NCBI RefSeq assembly: GCF_001679785.1
Contig: NZ_CP016292.1
Span: 62,001 to 126,000, forward strand
DNA length: 64,000 bases
DNA from: Rhizobium leguminosarum
GTDB taxonomy: Bacteria > Pseudomonadota > Alphaproteobacteria > Rhizobiales > Rhizobiaceae
Direction: 5' to 3'
A program made the position numbers and the translations under genes. The notes beneath the pieces were generated by a model. The model did no database searches and was not told the DNA's origin. It saw only the letters and a program-made list of their open reading frames with translations. Positions 26,232 through 36,004 of the stretch are shown in pieces. Within the stretch, counting starts at the first letter, position 1, and every line of letters begins with the position of its first letter.

Positions 26232-27449
26232 TCATTTCCGCCCCCATGCACTGTGCATCAATTCCATGATCTCGCCATTTGCGGAATTCAGGCTTTCGAT
26301 AGCGCGATCATATGTTGACCGGACGAAGTCGCCTCGCTCAACCTCGTACAAGGTCTGCTTCTTGATCGAGGCGTCCGAGATCGCTGTCGACTTCAACACA
26401 TGATTTCGAAGCATGTGCTGGGCAAACATCGACTGCATGAAGCCGACCATTTGCGCCTGCGGTATGTCCGTCGGTTCGAAACGCGTTACCAAATAACGAA
26501 ACCATTCCACCCGGATCTCGGCGCCGGCCTCGGCAACCGGCGTCATGATACCGCCGAGCATCATCAGGAACTGGCTCATCGACATGACGTCCAGCATCTG
26601 GGGATGGATGGTGATCAGGATGCCGGTGGAGGCCATCAGCGCGGTTATCGTCAGATAGCCAAGCTGTGGTGGGCAATCGATGACCACCACATCGTATCGG
26701 TCATCGACATCCTTAAGCGCATTGACGATCCGCATATGAAATAGACGTCCCTCACCCCCCTTCTTTGAAGAGATGGCGAGCGGCACGTCGTATTCGTACT
26801 CCTGCAAAATTAGGTTGGCGGGCACGACATCGAGGCCGGGGATGTTGGTCGATTGGATGACATCAGCGATCGGCTTACGCTCATCATCGAAGCGGAGCGC
26901 TTCGTACAGCGACGAGGTTTCGTCAAGCTCTGGCTGGATACCAAACAAGGATGTTAGCGATGCTTGCGGGTCAAGGTCGACGGCAAGGACGCGGTGGCCG
27001 GTTAGCGCGAGATACTGGGCAAGATGAGCCGCCGTCGTTGTCTTTCCGCTACCACCCTTGAAGTTCACGACAGACACGACCTGCAGAGGTTCGCCCTGCC
27101 GGCGTTTGGGAAGGTAATATCGCTTGTCCGATTTCTTGTTGGTCTCGAGATACTCTCTCAGTTCGAGCATTTGATCGGCCGTATAATATCGGCGACCACC
27201 GACCGATTCGATCTCTGGACCTTTGCCTTCGGAATGGATCTGTCGCAGATGACTTTGCGTGACGCCCATGAAATCCGCGACTTCACCAATCTGGAATTTT
27301 CGCAAACCCTTTCGAGCATCAGGCGGATACTGCTGGCTGCGCAGCATATGCAACGCGCTAGAGATCTTTGATCCCTGCTCGGCGATCTCAAGATCAAAAC
27401 GGTTAGGCAGCGGCTGGCTCATTTTGCGAACTATTTCCTTGGTGGCCAC
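26232..27449 (-). CDS. repA: RepA plasmid partition ATPase (ParA family)
   Basis: A 405-aa ParA-type Walker ATPase with an N-terminal MerR-like winged helix (KFQIGEVADFMGVTQSHLRQIHSEGKGPE, then GGRRYYTADQM). The deviant Walker A is FKGGSGKTTTAAHLA (about 133-147), with VDLDPQASLTSLFG and VVIDCPPQLG after it. It is the first gene of repABC, binds its own promoter with ADP and moves plasmids with ATP and RepB. The start is taken at 27449; a second ATG at 27422 is possible. It is divergent from trbB, as in Ti and p42a-type plasmids, where traI would normally lie between. Confidence 0.95.
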   Translation of the reverse strand: MATKEIVRKMSQPLPNRFDLEIAEQGSKISSALHMLRSQQYPPDARKGLRKFQIGEVADFMGVTQSHLRQIHSEGKGPEIESVGGRRYYTADQMLELREYLETNKKSDKRYYLPKRRQGEPLQVVSVVNFKGGSGKTTTAAHLAQYLALTGHRVLAVDLDPQASLTSLFGIQPELDETSSLYEALRFDDERKPIADVIQSTNIPGLDVVPANLILQEYEYDVPLAISSKKGGEGRLFHMRIVNALKDVDDRYDVVVIDCPPQLGYLTITALMASTGILITIHPQMLDVMSMSQFLMMLGGIMTPVAEAGAEIRVEWFRYLVTRFEPTDIPQAQMVGFMQSMFAQHMLRNHVLKSTAISDASIKKQTLYEVERGDFVRSTYDRAIESLNSANGEIMELMHSAWGRK

Positions 27450-27801
27450 ACTTTCGAAAACATGGCCACATAGCCATCATTTGCGCAACTATCATGCGAT
27501 TCCGCCTGCGCGGCAAGGAATTTAAAGTTAACAAAGTCTTAAGTCGATCGTGCGCATTTTCTTCGGTTCGCCAAATAAGCGTGACAATTCCTCACGTTAG
27601 GCCCAAATTTGTCGTATCCGGCCTTTCATCTTTCCTGTGACTCAACCGCCTAAATTACAGACAGCATGGCTCTCCGGCTCTCGAATCGAGGCGAAACTGA
27701 CGGAATCGACCGCGACTCGCGAGGTGCAAAATTGCACATGGACTTCCCGCGGCCACCGAGGTCTGTCTCTCACGCACTCAAACGAGGAGACGATCTTCCC
27801 C
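27450..27801. promoter_or_regulatory. repA-trbB divergent region without traI
   Basis: In Ti plasmids and relatives this spot holds traI, the AHL synthase gene, as first gene of the trb operon. Here 352 bp remain with no traI frame or fragment that I can see. It contains a TraR-box-like palindrome (27722-27739) 63 bp before the trbB ATG, so the promoter arrangement looks kept while traI is gone. The palindrome could also act on repABC, as TraR does on Ti plasmids. Confidence 0.65.
27722..27739. promoter_or_regulatory. tra box-like TraR operator before trbB
   Basis: The 18-mer AGGTGCAAAATTGCACAT has the GTGCA-N4-TGCAC dyad of the Ti tra box and agrees with the Ti consensus at 14 of 18 positions as I recall it. 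It lies upstream of trbB. Confidence 0.7.
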
Positions 27802-28767
27802 ATGCTTCAGTCGCACTCCCGCCTTGTCCGCAAACTCCAGGACGCCCTCGGCGAGCGCCTTTGCTTTGCCCTTGAAGACCCGACAGTCGTCGAGATTATG
27901 CTCAATCCAGACGGCAAGCTTTTCATCGAGCGCTTGGGTCACGGCGTCGCGCCAGCCGGCGAAATGCAGGCGACCGCCGCCGAGACTGTTATCGGATCGG
28001 TAGCGCACGCTCTCCAGTCCGAAGCCGACGGAGAACGACCGATCATCTCCGGCGAACTACCGATTGGCGGCCACCGCTTCGAAGGCCTCCTGCCTCCCGT
28101 CGTCAACTCGCCAACGTTTACGATCCGCAGGCGCGCTTCACGGCTCATTCCACTCGATGACTATATGACCGCAAAGATCATGACCGAAGCTCAGGCTTCG
28201 ATCATCCGCAGTGCCATCACCAACCGGCTGAACATCGTCATCGCTGGCGGGACGGGCTCAGGTAAGACAACACTCGCGAACGCGGTCATCGCTGAAATCG
28301 TTTCCTCCGCGCCTGAGGACAGGATGGTGATCCTCGAGGACACGTCCGAAATCCAATGCGCAGCGGAAAATGCCGTCTGCCTCCACACGAGCGACGCTGT
28401 CGACATGGCCAGGCTTCTCAAGAGCACGATGCGCCTGCGTCCCGACCGCATCATCGTTGGCGAGGTTCGTGACGGGGCGGCACTGACCCTGCTGAAAGCC
28501 TGGAACACAGGACACCCAGGAGGCGTCACGACGATCCATTCCAATTCCGCAATGTCGGCGCTTCGGCGCCTCGAGCAACTGACATCGGAAGCCAGTCAAC
28601 AGCCAATGCAAGCCGTGATTGGCGAAGCGGTCGATCTCGTCATCTCGATCGAACGCGCCGGGCGAGGCCGCCGGGTGAGGGAGGTCCTCCATGTCGAGGG
28701 GTTCAACGGCTCGCGTTACCAGACAGAACACTATCCGCAGATCGATGAGGACAGTCATGCAGCATAA
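27802..28767 (+). CDS. trbB: TrbB, conjugative transfer traffic ATPase (VirB11 family)
   Basis: A 321-aa hexameric secretion ATPase of the mating channel. Walker A is [14 protein letters not shown], followed by the VirB11 Asp box [12 protein letters not shown], Walker B-like [29 protein letters not shown] and the His box [18 protein letters not shown]. The N-terminus [20 protein letters not shown] matches Ti TrbB (323 aa), so I start at ATG 27802 with GAGGAG 12 bases upstream; the frame is open back to 27637. It energises pilus biogenesis and DNA translocation at the inner face of the inner membrane. First of the trbBCDEJKLFGHI operon. Confidence 0.93.
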   Translation: MLQSHSRLVRKLQDALGERLCFALEDPTVVEIMLNPDGKLFIERLGHGVAPAGEMQATAAETVIGSVAHALQSEADGERPIISGELPIGGHRFEGLLPPVVNSPTFTIRRRASRLIPLDDYMTAKIMTEAQASIIRSAITNRLNIVIAGGTGSGKTTLANAVIAEIVSSAPEDRMVILEDTSEIQCAAENAVCLHTSDAVDMARLLKSTMRLRPDRIIVGEVRDGAALTLLKAWNTGHPGGVTTIHSNSAMSALRRLEQLTSEASQQPMQAVIGEAVDLVISIERAGRGRRVREVLHVEGFNGSRYQTEHYPQIDEDSHAA

Positions 28768-29149
28768 TCGCTTTCTCCGTTTGGGAATTATCGGCGCATT
28801 GCTTTGCGCCTCGCTTGCCGGGCCAGCACTTGCAGGTTCAGGCGGAAGCCTGCCGTGGGAAGGTCCGCTCGAGCAGATCCAGCAGTCCATCACGGGACCG
28901 GTCGCCGGCTATATTGCACTGGCCGCCGTCGCGATTGCCGGCGGCATGCTGATCTTCGGCGGCGAGCTCAACGATTTCGCGCGGCGACTGATGTATGTGG
29001 TACTCGTCGCGGGGATCCTGCTTGGTGCCACAACAATTGTCGGCCTCTTCGGCTCGACCGGTGCCTCGATCGGTAGCTCGTTTGTCGCCGAGCAACCCCC
29101 AACTCCTTCTTCAACTCCGTTAGGGGGAGGGGAGGGGCGTCATGGCTGA
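28757..29149 (+). CDS. trbC: TrbC, conjugative pilin (VirB2 family)
   Basis: A 130-aa prepilin. A signal peptide (hydrophobic 7-27, ending PALAGSGGS) is followed by [18 protein letters not shown] and two membrane segments (about 47-67 and 76-97), the pilin layout. TrbC/VirB2 pilins are cleaved and inserted in the inner membrane before assembly. ATG 28757 has GAGGAC 6 bases upstream and overlaps the end of trbB; ATG 28745 is an alternative. The C-terminal tail GVGEGRHG-like Pro/Ser/Gly stretch is longer than I expect. Confidence 0.88.
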   Translation: MQHNRFLRLGIIGALLCASLAGPALAGSGGSLPWEGPLEQIQQSITGPVAGYIALAAVAIAGGMLIFGGELNDFARRLMYVVLVAGILLGATTIVGLFGSTGASIGSSFVAEQPPTPSSTPLGGGEGRHG

Positions 29150-29441
29150 CGCCGGCGTCGGACTCCATCGCAACCGTATTCACCGTGCTCTCTCGCGACC
29201 GAACCTCTTGATGGGAGCGGATCGAGAACTCGTGCTGCTGACCGGGCTCGCCGCGATCATCCTCATCTTCGTCGTCCTGACCATCTACTCGGCACTTTTC
29301 GGCATCGCGATCTGGATCGTGGTCGTCGGCGCGCTCCGCATGATGGCGAAGGCGGACCCCATGATGCGCAAAGTCTATGCACGCCATATGCGGTACCGGG
29401 CGCACTACCTCCCGACCTCCGCGCCCTGGCGCCGGTACTGA
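29142..29441 (+). CDS. trbD: TrbD, inner-membrane channel protein (VirB3 family)
   Basis: A 99-aa protein with two close membrane segments (about 29-62) and flanking basic residues, as in VirB3/TrbD. Such proteins sit with the VirB4-type ATPase at the inner membrane. It overlaps trbC by 8 bp. Confidence 0.88.
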   Translation: MADAGVGLHRNRIHRALSRPNLLMGADRELVLLTGLAAIILIFVVLTIYSALFGIAIWIVVVGALRMMAKADPMMRKVYARHMRYRAHYLPTSAPWRRY

Positions 29442-29451
29442 GGAGGCTACA

Positions 29452-31887
29452 ATGGTCGCTTTACGCACATTTCGATCGACCGGTCCGTCATTCGCGGACC
29501 TCGTTCCGTATGCTGGCCTTGTCGATAACGGCATTCTCCTGCTGAAGGACGGTAGTCTGATGGCCGGGTGGTATTTTGCCGGTCCGGATTCCGAAAGCGC
29601 TACGGATTTCGAGCGAAACGAGCTTTCCCGCCAGATCAACTCGATCCTCTCGCGACTGGGTACGGGCTGGATGATCCAGGTCGAGGCAGTGCGCGTGCCG
29701 ACGACCGAATACCCGTCTGCTGAACGCAGCCATTTTCCCGATGCCGTCACCCTGCTGATCGACCACGAGCGCCGTAGACATTTTGGACAGGAGCGCGGGC
29801 ACTTCGAAAGCCGTCATGCGCTCATTCTGACCTATCGGCCGCCCGAGCGGCGGCGATCGGGTCTCACGCGTTATATCTACTCGGACAACGAAAGCCGCTC
29901 AGCGAAATATGCCGATACCGCTCTTGATGCGTTTCGCCGCTCGATCCGGGAGATTGAGCAGTATCTCGGCAATGTTCTCTCGGTGCAGCGCATGCAAACC
30001 CGAGAGGTTTCCGAGCGGGATGGTGCTCGCGTTGCACGCTACGACGAGCTTTTCCAGTTCATTCGATTTGCCATCACCGGCGAGAACCATCCCGTTCGCC
30101 TACCAGAAATCCCCATGTACCTAGACTGGCTCGCAACGGCGGAGCTGGAACATGGCCTGACGCCGCGGGTCGAGGGTCGGTTTCTTGGTGTGATCGCGAT
30201 CGATGGGCTTCCGGCCGAGAGCTGGCCAGGGATTTTGAACAGCCTGAACCTCATGCCGCTGACTTATCGGTGGTCGTCGCGCTTCATCTTCCTCGATGCG
30301 GAGGAAGCAAAGCAGCGCCTTGAGAGGACCCGCAAGAAGTGGCAGCAGAAAGTGCGGCCGTTTTTCGACCAGCTGTTCCAGACGCAATCCCGGTCGGTCG
30401 ATCAGGATGCCATGGCAATGGTCGCCGAGACTGAGGATGCGATCGCCGAAGCCTCATCGCAATTGGTGGCCTACGGCTATTATACCCCGGTCATCGTTCT
30501 CTTCGACGAAAGCCGCTCGGCGCTGCAGGAGAAGGCGGAGGCGGTTCGTCGCCTCATCCAGGCGGAAGGCTTCGGAGCTCGCATCGAGACGCTGAATGCG
30601 ACAGACGCGTTTCTTGGCAGCCTGCCGGGCAACTGGTATTGCAACATCCGCGAACCGCTCATCAACACGCGCAATCTTGCCGACCTCGTCCCGCTCAACT
30701 CCGTCTGGTCGGGTCAGCCGTTCGCCCCGTGTCCGTTCTATCCTCCCGATGCGCCCCCACTCATGCAGGTTGCATCTGGCTCGACCCCCTTCCGACTGAA
30801 CCTGCATGTCGACGATGTCGGCCATACCTTGATTTTCGGTCCGACTGGTTCCGGCAAATCCACGCTCCTCGCGCTGATTGCCGCCCAATTCTGCCGCTAC
30901 GAGAAGGCGCAAGTCTTCGCCTTCGACAAAGGCAATTCGATGCTGACGCTGACGCTCGGTGTCGGCGGTGACCACTACGAGATCGGCGGCGAGAGCGGAG
31001 AGGGGGCCAGTCTTGCCTTCTGCCCATTGTCGGAGCTTTCGACTGACGCCGATCGAGCATGGGCTTCCGAATGGATCGAGACCCTCGTTTCGCTTCAAGG
31101 AGTCACGATTGCGCCGGACCATCGCAATGCAATCTCGAGGCAAATAGGGTTGATGGCGTCGGCGCCCGGCCGTTCGCTGTCGGATTTTGTCAGCGGCGTC
31201 CAGATGCGGGAGATCAAAGATGCGCTGCACCATTACACGGTTGATGGCCCGATGGGTCTGCTCCTTGATGCGGAAGAGGATGGCCTGACGCTTGGGCGCT
31301 TCCAGTGCTTTGAGATCGAGCAGCTGATGAATATGGGCGAGCGTAATCTCGTCCCTGTTCTGACCTATCTCTTTCGACGGATTGAGAAGCGGCTCGATGG
31401 CTCGCCAAGCCTCATCGTTCTGGACGAGGCATGGCTGATGCTCGGCCATCCTGTGTTCCGCGACAAGATCAGGGAATGGCTCAAGGTGCTACGCAAGGCG
31501 AACTGCGCCGTCATTCTCGCGACGCAGTCGATCTCCGACGCTGAGCGCTCGGGCATTATCGACGTCCTGAAGGAATCTTGCCCGACCAAGATTTGCCTTC
31601 CGAACGGCGCAGCCCGGGAAACCGGCACCCGCGAATTCTACGAGCGGATCGGCTTCAATGCGCGGCAGATCGAGATTGTCGCGAACGCCATCCCGAAACG
31701 CGAATATTACGTGACCTCACCCGATGGCCGCAGGCTTTTCGACATGTCTCTCGGACCGGTCACGCTCTCCTTCGTCGGCGCCTCTGGCAAAGCCGATCTA
31801 GCCCGCATCAGGGCACTCTCGTCCACCCACGGCCTCGAATGGCCGGGTCAGTGGCTCATCGAAAGGGGGATCAACCGCAATGAGTGA
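29452..31887 (+). CDS. trbE: TrbE, conjugation ATPase (VirB4 family)
   Basis: An 811-aa VirB4-type ATPase: N-terminal CagE/TrbE/VirB domain, Walker A IFGPTGSGKSTLLAL (about 464-478) and Walker B IVLDEAWLML (about 655). Full length for the family. It powers pilin dislocation and assembly. GGAGG lies 7 bases before ATG 29452. It overlaps trbJ by 8 bp. Confidence 0.95.
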   Translation: MVALRTFRSTGPSFADLVPYAGLVDNGILLLKDGSLMAGWYFAGPDSESATDFERNELSRQINSILSRLGTGWMIQVEAVRVPTTEYPSAERSHFPDAVTLLIDHERRRHFGQERGHFESRHALILTYRPPERRRSGLTRYIYSDNESRSAKYADTALDAFRRSIREIEQYLGNVLSVQRMQTREVSERDGARVARYDELFQFIRFAITGENHPVRLPEIPMYLDWLATAELEHGLTPRVEGRFLGVIAIDGLPAESWPGILNSLNLMPLTYRWSSRFIFLDAEEAKQRLERTRKKWQQKVRPFFDQLFQTQSRSVDQDAMAMVAETEDAIAEASSQLVAYGYYTPVIVLFDESRSALQEKAEAVRRLIQAEGFGARIETLNATDAFLGSLPGNWYCNIREPLINTRNLADLVPLNSVWSGQPFAPCPFYPPDAPPLMQVASGSTPFRLNLHVDDVGHTLIFGPTGSGKSTLLALIAAQFCRYEKAQVFAFDKGNSMLTLTLGVGGDHYEIGGESGEGASLAFCPLSELSTDADRAWASEWIETLVSLQGVTIAPDHRNAISRQIGLMASAPGRSLSDFVSGVQMREIKDALHHYTVDGPMGLLLDAEEDGLTLGRFQCFEIEQLMNMGERNLVPVLTYLFRRIEKRLDGSPSLIVLDEAWLMLGHPVFRDKIREWLKVLRKANCAVILATQSISDAERSGIIDVLKESCPTKICLPNGAARETGTREFYERIGFNARQIEIVANAIPKREYYVTSPDGRRLFDMSLGPVTLSFVGASGKADLARIRALSSTHGLEWPGQWLIERGINRNE

Positions 31888-32689
31888 AGCAATCCAGTTC
31901 TTGAAGCTCGGCAAATCATTGGTGGTGGGATTGGTCGCCGCCGGCCTTACCGCCACGCCCACTGTTTCCTATGCAGGAGGCGCAGTTACCGGCGCGACCG
32001 AAATGACGCAGCTCTTGAACAACGGCGAGCTGATATCTTTGGTCGGGCAATCGAGCGAGCAGATCGCAAATCAGATCACCCAGATTACCCAGCTTGCCGA
32101 GCAGATCCAAAACCAGCTCAATATCTATCAAAACATGCTGCAGAATACGGCCCAGCTTCCGAACCATATCTGGGGCCAGGTTGAAGGTGACCTGAACCAG
32201 CTGCGCGATATCGTCAATCAGGGTCAGGGCATCGCCTTTTCCATGGGCAACGCTGACGATCTTCTGAAGCAACGCTTCAAAAGCTATGCGGACTTGAAGA
32301 CAAGCCTGCCAAACGCCGAGAGCTTTTCGTCCACCTATCAGACGTGGTCGAACACGAACCGCGACACGATTTCCAGCACTCTCAAGGCCGCAAGCCTCAC
32401 CGCCGATCAGTTCGACAGCGAAGAGGATACGATGGGCCAACTGCAATCAATGTCGCAATCAGCGGACGGCCAGATGAAGGCACTTCAGGTCGGCCACCAG
32501 ATCGCCGCTCAGCAGGTCGCCCAGATACAGAAGCTACGCGGAATTGTCTCCCAGCAGACCACGATGATGGGGACCTGGCTGCAGAGCGAACAGACGGACA
32601 AGGATCTGGCGCAGGCTCGTCGAGAGAAATTCTTCAATGCGGACGTCCAATCCATTCCCTCCGGTCAGAAAATGGAGCCCCGCTGGTGA
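31880..32689 (+). CDS. trbJ: TrbJ, VirB5-like transfer protein
   Basis: A 269-aa exported protein with a signal peptide (about 14-31, ending TVSYAGGAV), then a long helical, glutamine-rich region (EQIQNQLNIYQNMLQ) as in VirB5-type pilus-tip proteins. It ends in EFF-like helices and is coupled to trbK by GTGA overlap. Confidence 0.88.
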   Translation: MSEAIQFLKLGKSLVVGLVAAGLTATPTVSYAGGAVTGATEMTQLLNNGELISLVGQSSEQIANQITQITQLAEQIQNQLNIYQNMLQNTAQLPNHIWGQVEGDLNQLRDIVNQGQGIAFSMGNADDLLKQRFKSYADLKTSLPNAESFSSTYQTWSNTNRDTISSTLKAASLTADQFDSEEDTMGQLQSMSQSADGQMKALQVGHQIAAQQVAQIQKLRGIVSQQTTMMGTWLQSEQTDKDLAQARREKFFNADVQSIPSGQKMEPRW

Positions 32690-32886
32690 CCCGCCCCGTA
32701 CTGATCGCCTCCGTGTGCGTCGTGATCACAGTGATTGCCGTCACCTCAGTCGTTCTGGTTCGTGGCGAAAGCTCCGCCGCGCCGCAGATGAGTGAAGAGC
32801 AACGAGCAAAACGCGAGAAGTTCTTTGGCACGGGCAAGGCGCTGCCGCCGATCGAAAAGGGCCAGGAGATGCGCCCGAGATGGTGA
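32686..32886 (+). CDS. trbK: TrbK, entry-exclusion type small membrane protein
   Basis: A 66-aa protein starting at GTG 32686, overlapping the trbJ stop. One hydrophobic helix (about 4-25, with an internal Cys) anchors it, followed by a hydrophilic tail ending EMRPRW. In Ti and IncP plasmids TrbK in this position gives entry exclusion, blocking uptake of the same plasmid. The sequence is short and I rely mainly on gene order. The tails of TrbJ and TrbK end alike, ...EPRW and ...RPRW. Confidence 0.75.
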   Translation: MTRPVLIASVCVVITVIAVTSVVLVRGESSAAPQMSEEQRAKREKFFGTGKALPPIEKGQEMRPRW

Positions 32887-34061
32887 AGCGCAATCGGAGA
32901 AGCACCATCCTCGTCGCGGGAATCGCCTTCCTTGCTTTGGCGGCACCAGCCTTCGCCCAACAAGGCCAAGTGCTGACGGAGTTGGAAAACCAGGTCTCGA
33001 CTGCCGCCAAAGGGTGGGAAACCACCGTCATGGATGCGGCGAAATCGCTGTTCTGGATCCTCGCAGGCATCGAGGTCGGCATTGCTGCGGTGTGGCTCGC
33101 GATCCAGGCAGCATCGCTGGACAGTTGGTTTGCCGAGCTCGTCCGTCGCATCATGTTCATCGGCTTTTTTGCCTTCGCTTTGACGCAGGGCCCGACCTTC
33201 GCCAGGGCTGCCGTCGACAGTCTTTTCCAAATCGGCGCCGGTGGCGGCTCTGCGTCTCCAGCCGAAGTCTTCGACGCCGGAATTCGCGTAGCGTCCCAGA
33301 TGTCGGAACAGGCGAAGTTCGGCGTCTTCGAAGACAATGCCCTGGCTATCGCCGCCGTGCTTGCGATGGGCATCGTCGTCATCTGCTTCTCGCTTGTCGC
33401 GGCAATCTTCGTATCGGTCATGGTCGAGATGTATGTCGGCCTGCTGGCAGGCATGATCATGCTCGGGCTTGGCGGCTCCTCCTTCACCAAGGACTTTGCG
33501 ATCCGCTATCTCGTCTATGCTTTCGGCGTTGGGATGAAGCTGATGGCCTTGGTCATGATCGCCAAGATCGGCTCGAACGTCCTGCTTGGACTGGCGCAGG
33601 CCCCGACAGCCGAAAGCGACCAGTTCATCACCACACTCGCGATCGCTGGCATTTCGGTCGTCGTCTTCATCATCGCGATGTACGTCCCGAACATCATCCA
33701 GGGCGTCGTGCAAGGGGCGTCGGTCTCCGGCGGCATGGAGACAATTCGCCACGGCGGACAGGCGGCCTCGTTCGCAGCGGGCGGCGCATTCCTTGGAGCT
33801 GGCGCCGTCGGCGCCGGTTTTGCCGCCGCGCAGGCAGCGCGGGCCGGCGGTTCCTCGGCCGCAGCTTCGGTACTTCGGGGCATGGGCGCAAGTTTCAGCT
33901 CCGGTGCCATGGCTGCCGGATCCGCAGCCAAGGAGAAGGCAATCGGGTCACCCGGCGCTTATGCCGGTTCCCTTCTCGGCCTGGCCAACGCAAAGCTCGA
34001 TCAGGCTAGGGGCAATTCCTCAGCTCCGACGCCCCCTCCGGAAAAACCGGACAAACCATAA
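32880..34061 (+). CDS. trbL: TrbL, inner-membrane channel protein (VirB6 family)
   Basis: A 393-aa polytopic protein with a signal-like N-terminus (about 10-25, ending APAFA) and about five to six further membrane segments between residues 57 and 290, then an Ala/Gly-rich soluble tail ending in prolines. This is the VirB6/TrbL architecture forming part of the DNA channel. It overlaps trbK by 7 bp. Confidence 0.92.
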   Translation: MVKRNRRSTILVAGIAFLALAAPAFAQQGQVLTELENQVSTAAKGWETTVMDAAKSLFWILAGIEVGIAAVWLAIQAASLDSWFAELVRRIMFIGFFAFALTQGPTFARAAVDSLFQIGAGGGSASPAEVFDAGIRVASQMSEQAKFGVFEDNALAIAAVLAMGIVVICFSLVAAIFVSVMVEMYVGLLAGMIMLGLGGSSFTKDFAIRYLVYAFGVGMKLMALVMIAKIGSNVLLGLAQAPTAESDQFITTLAIAGISVVVFIIAMYVPNIIQGVVQGASVSGGMETIRHGGQAASFAAGGAFLGAGAVGAGFAAAQAARAGGSSAAASVLRGMGASFSSGAMAAGSAAKEKAIGSPGAYAGSLLGLANAKLDQARGNSSAPTPPPEKPDKP

Positions 34062-34256
34062 TTCACGGACAGGATCACACAAATGGCAGGGCATCCCGCA
34101 CCTGAGAACCCGTATCTTGCTGCAAGGCAGGAATGGTCAGAACGTTACGGCTCCTACGTCAGGGCGGCGTCCGCCTGGAAGGTCGTTGGAATCTTGAGCC
34201 TGGGAATGGCCGTGATTGGCTTTGGCTGGCCTGCTGCCGGTTTATCGGACACGAGG

Positions 34257-35117
34257 TTAAGCTAATCCCACCTTTGTTTCAAAGTCATTGGGGCTGAGAT
34301 AGCCCAGTGTCGAGTGGCGACGCTTCGGGTTGTAGAAGCGCTCGATGTAATCGAACACATCGGCTCTGGCGTCATTCCTCGTGCGATAAACCTTCCGTGC
34401 CGTTCTCTCCGTTTTCAGTGAGGAGAAGAAGCTCTCCATTGCAGCGTTGTCCCAGACATTTCCAGAGCGGCTCATCGAGCAGGTGATGCCGTGATCTCCC
34501 ATGAGGCGCTGGAACTGCTCGCTGGTATATTGGCTGCCCTGGTCGGAGTGATGCAGCAGAGCATCTGGTTTTCCTCGACGCCATATCGCCATGATCAGCG
34601 CATCTGTGACGAGTTGGGCTGTCATGTTGGCATTCATCGACCAGCCGACGACACGGCGTGAGAACAGGTCGATGACGGCTGCGACATACAGCCAGCCTTC
34701 CGCGGTCCAGATATAGGTGAAGTCAGCCACCCATTTCTGGTTCGGACGGTCTGCCACGAACTGGCGGTCCAGCACGTTAGGCATGATGACGGCACGGTCA
34801 CCGGCATCCTTTGGCAAGCCACGCCGCCTCGGTCTTGCCCTGAGCGCATTCAAGCGCATCAGCCGCTCAATACGATGGAGGCCACAGGATAACCCTTCCT
34901 CCAGCACATCGTGCCAGACCCGTCGGGCACCATAGGTGCGGTCGCTGGACTGGAAACTCTGCTTGATCCTTTCCAGCAGGACCTCGTCATGGCGTGCATG
35001 TTCGCTCGGAGAACGATTGAACCAGGCGTGGAAACCTGAACGAGAAACTCCCAGCGCTTCACAGAGCCATGCCACCGGCCAGATCGAGCGGTGCTTTGCA
35101 ACGAACGCGAACTTCAT
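34257..35117 (-). CDS. IS3-family transposase OrfB (catalytic)
   Basis: A 286-aa integrase-type protein: HTH_21 region (about 45-100), then the DDE core with Asp in [10 protein letters not shown], Asp in [11 protein letters not shown] and Glu in [13 protein letters not shown]. It overlaps orfA by 4 bp and lies in the -1 frame, so the active enzyme is probably the OrfAB fusion made by frameshifting. Confidence 0.92.
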   Translation of the reverse strand: MKFAFVAKHRSIWPVAWLCEALGVSRSGFHAWFNRSPSEHARHDEVLLERIKQSFQSSDRTYGARRVWHDVLEEGLSCGLHRIERLMRLNALRARPRRRGLPKDAGDRAVIMPNVLDRQFVADRPNQKWVADFTYIWTAEGWLYVAAVIDLFSRRVVGWSMNANMTAQLVTDALIMAIWRRGKPDALLHHSDQGSQYTSEQFQRLMGDHGITCSMSRSGNVWDNAAMESFFSSLKTERTARKVYRTRNDARADVFDYIERFYNPKRRHSTLGYLSPNDFETKVGLA

Positions 35118-35404
35118 ATCGCGTCCCTGGCAAAGTAGGCTGCGGCCTTTTTTAGGATATCGCGCTCTGCCTTCAGCTTTGCGACTTCACGACGGAGCCG
35201 CTCGATCTCAAGCTGCTCCGGCTTCATTTGCCCTTTTCCAGGAAAGGATTGGCTGGGATCGTCGCCGTATTCCCGAACCCATTTGCGCAACACATTCTCG
35301 TGGACATCAAGATCACGGGCAGCCTGCGCAACGGCAACCCCACGCTCCCTGACCAGCTTCACCGCCTCAAGCTTGTACTCGCGGCTGAATATTCGTCTTT
35401 GCAT
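35114..35404 (-). CDS. IS3-family transposase OrfA (HTH protein)
   Basis: A 96-aa protein with an HTH (FSREYKLEAVKLVRERGVAV...HENVLRKWVREYG) and a leucine-zipper-like C-terminus (IERLRREVAKLKAERDILKKAA). Near its end lies the slippery AAAAAAG (complement of 35147-35153), in the zero-frame register A-AAA-AAG needed for a -1 shift into orfB. Confidence 0.9.
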   Translation of the reverse strand: MQRRIFSREYKLEAVKLVRERGVAVAQAARDLDVHENVLRKWVREYGDDPSQSFPGKGQMKPEQLEIERLRREVAKLKAERDILKKAAAYFARDAI

Positions 35405-36004
35405 TCATGCTCTCCGGTTTCAGGAGGAACACCTTAACCTCGTGTCCATGAAACCGGCAGCAGGCCAGGCTACGCGCTTTACCTCAGTACGCAGGTCAAA
35501 CTCGTCCCGTATATCGTCGAGGTTGATAAGCTCGGGAACACGGTTTCCGGGGGCCTCCCGCAGCAGATCGAGTATGCGGACACGCGGGTCGTGCGCGCGA
35601 CGCTCGGGAACTTCGTGACCAGCTTCCGTTCGATCACACCAGATGCGGTGGTCCAGAAGCAATATATCGACCGCACCTATGCCCTCCTGCGGACGAGCGA
35701 TCCCTCGACGCAAAAGGTCAATGCATGGTTCCGCGGCAACTCGCCGTTCGAAAAGGCGGTCAACGCGACCGTCGCGATCGAGGTGAACAACATCGTCGCG
35801 CTTTCGAACCAGACCTACCAGATCGACTGGACCGAGTACGAGCGCGATCGGAAAGGCAAGGAGGTCGCGACCCGACGTTTCCGGGGCATCGCGACCGTGT
35901 CGATCACATCACCACAAGACGAAGCAACAATCCGGCTCAATCCGATCGGCGTGTACGTGACCGATTTCGACTGGACCGCGCAACTTTAAGGGCAGGGATC
36001 TGCA

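Larger units (their letters stand above)
34227..35467 (-). mobile_element. IS3-family insertion sequence, 1241 bp, inside trbF
   Basis: The ends are imperfect inverted repeats opening TGGCCTGCTGCCGGTTT and running on to a shared GGACACGAGGTTAAG (34227-34262 and the complement ending 35467). The target duplication is GGC at 34224-34226 and 35468-35470. It carries the usual orfA and orfB on the minus strand, opposite to trb. Confidence 0.93.
34083..35989 (+). pseudogene. trbF: trbF (VirB8 family), split by an IS3 element
   Basis: Joining 34083-34226 to 35471-35989 restores a single frame of 220 aa: an N-terminal cytoplasmic part, one membrane helix ([22 protein letters not shown] region, about 38-54) and a periplasmic VirB8 domain beginning [12 protein letters not shown]. 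The IS3 element is inserted at codon 48, inside the membrane helix, with a 3-bp GGC duplication. VirB8/TrbF is an essential scaffold of the channel, so the transfer apparatus should be non-functional unless another copy supplies it. Confidence 0.92.

Noticed and set aside
23457..27801. parS site of the GTTNNNNGCNNNNAAC type
   Set aside because: Scanned by eye around repABC and none found; not an exhaustive search.
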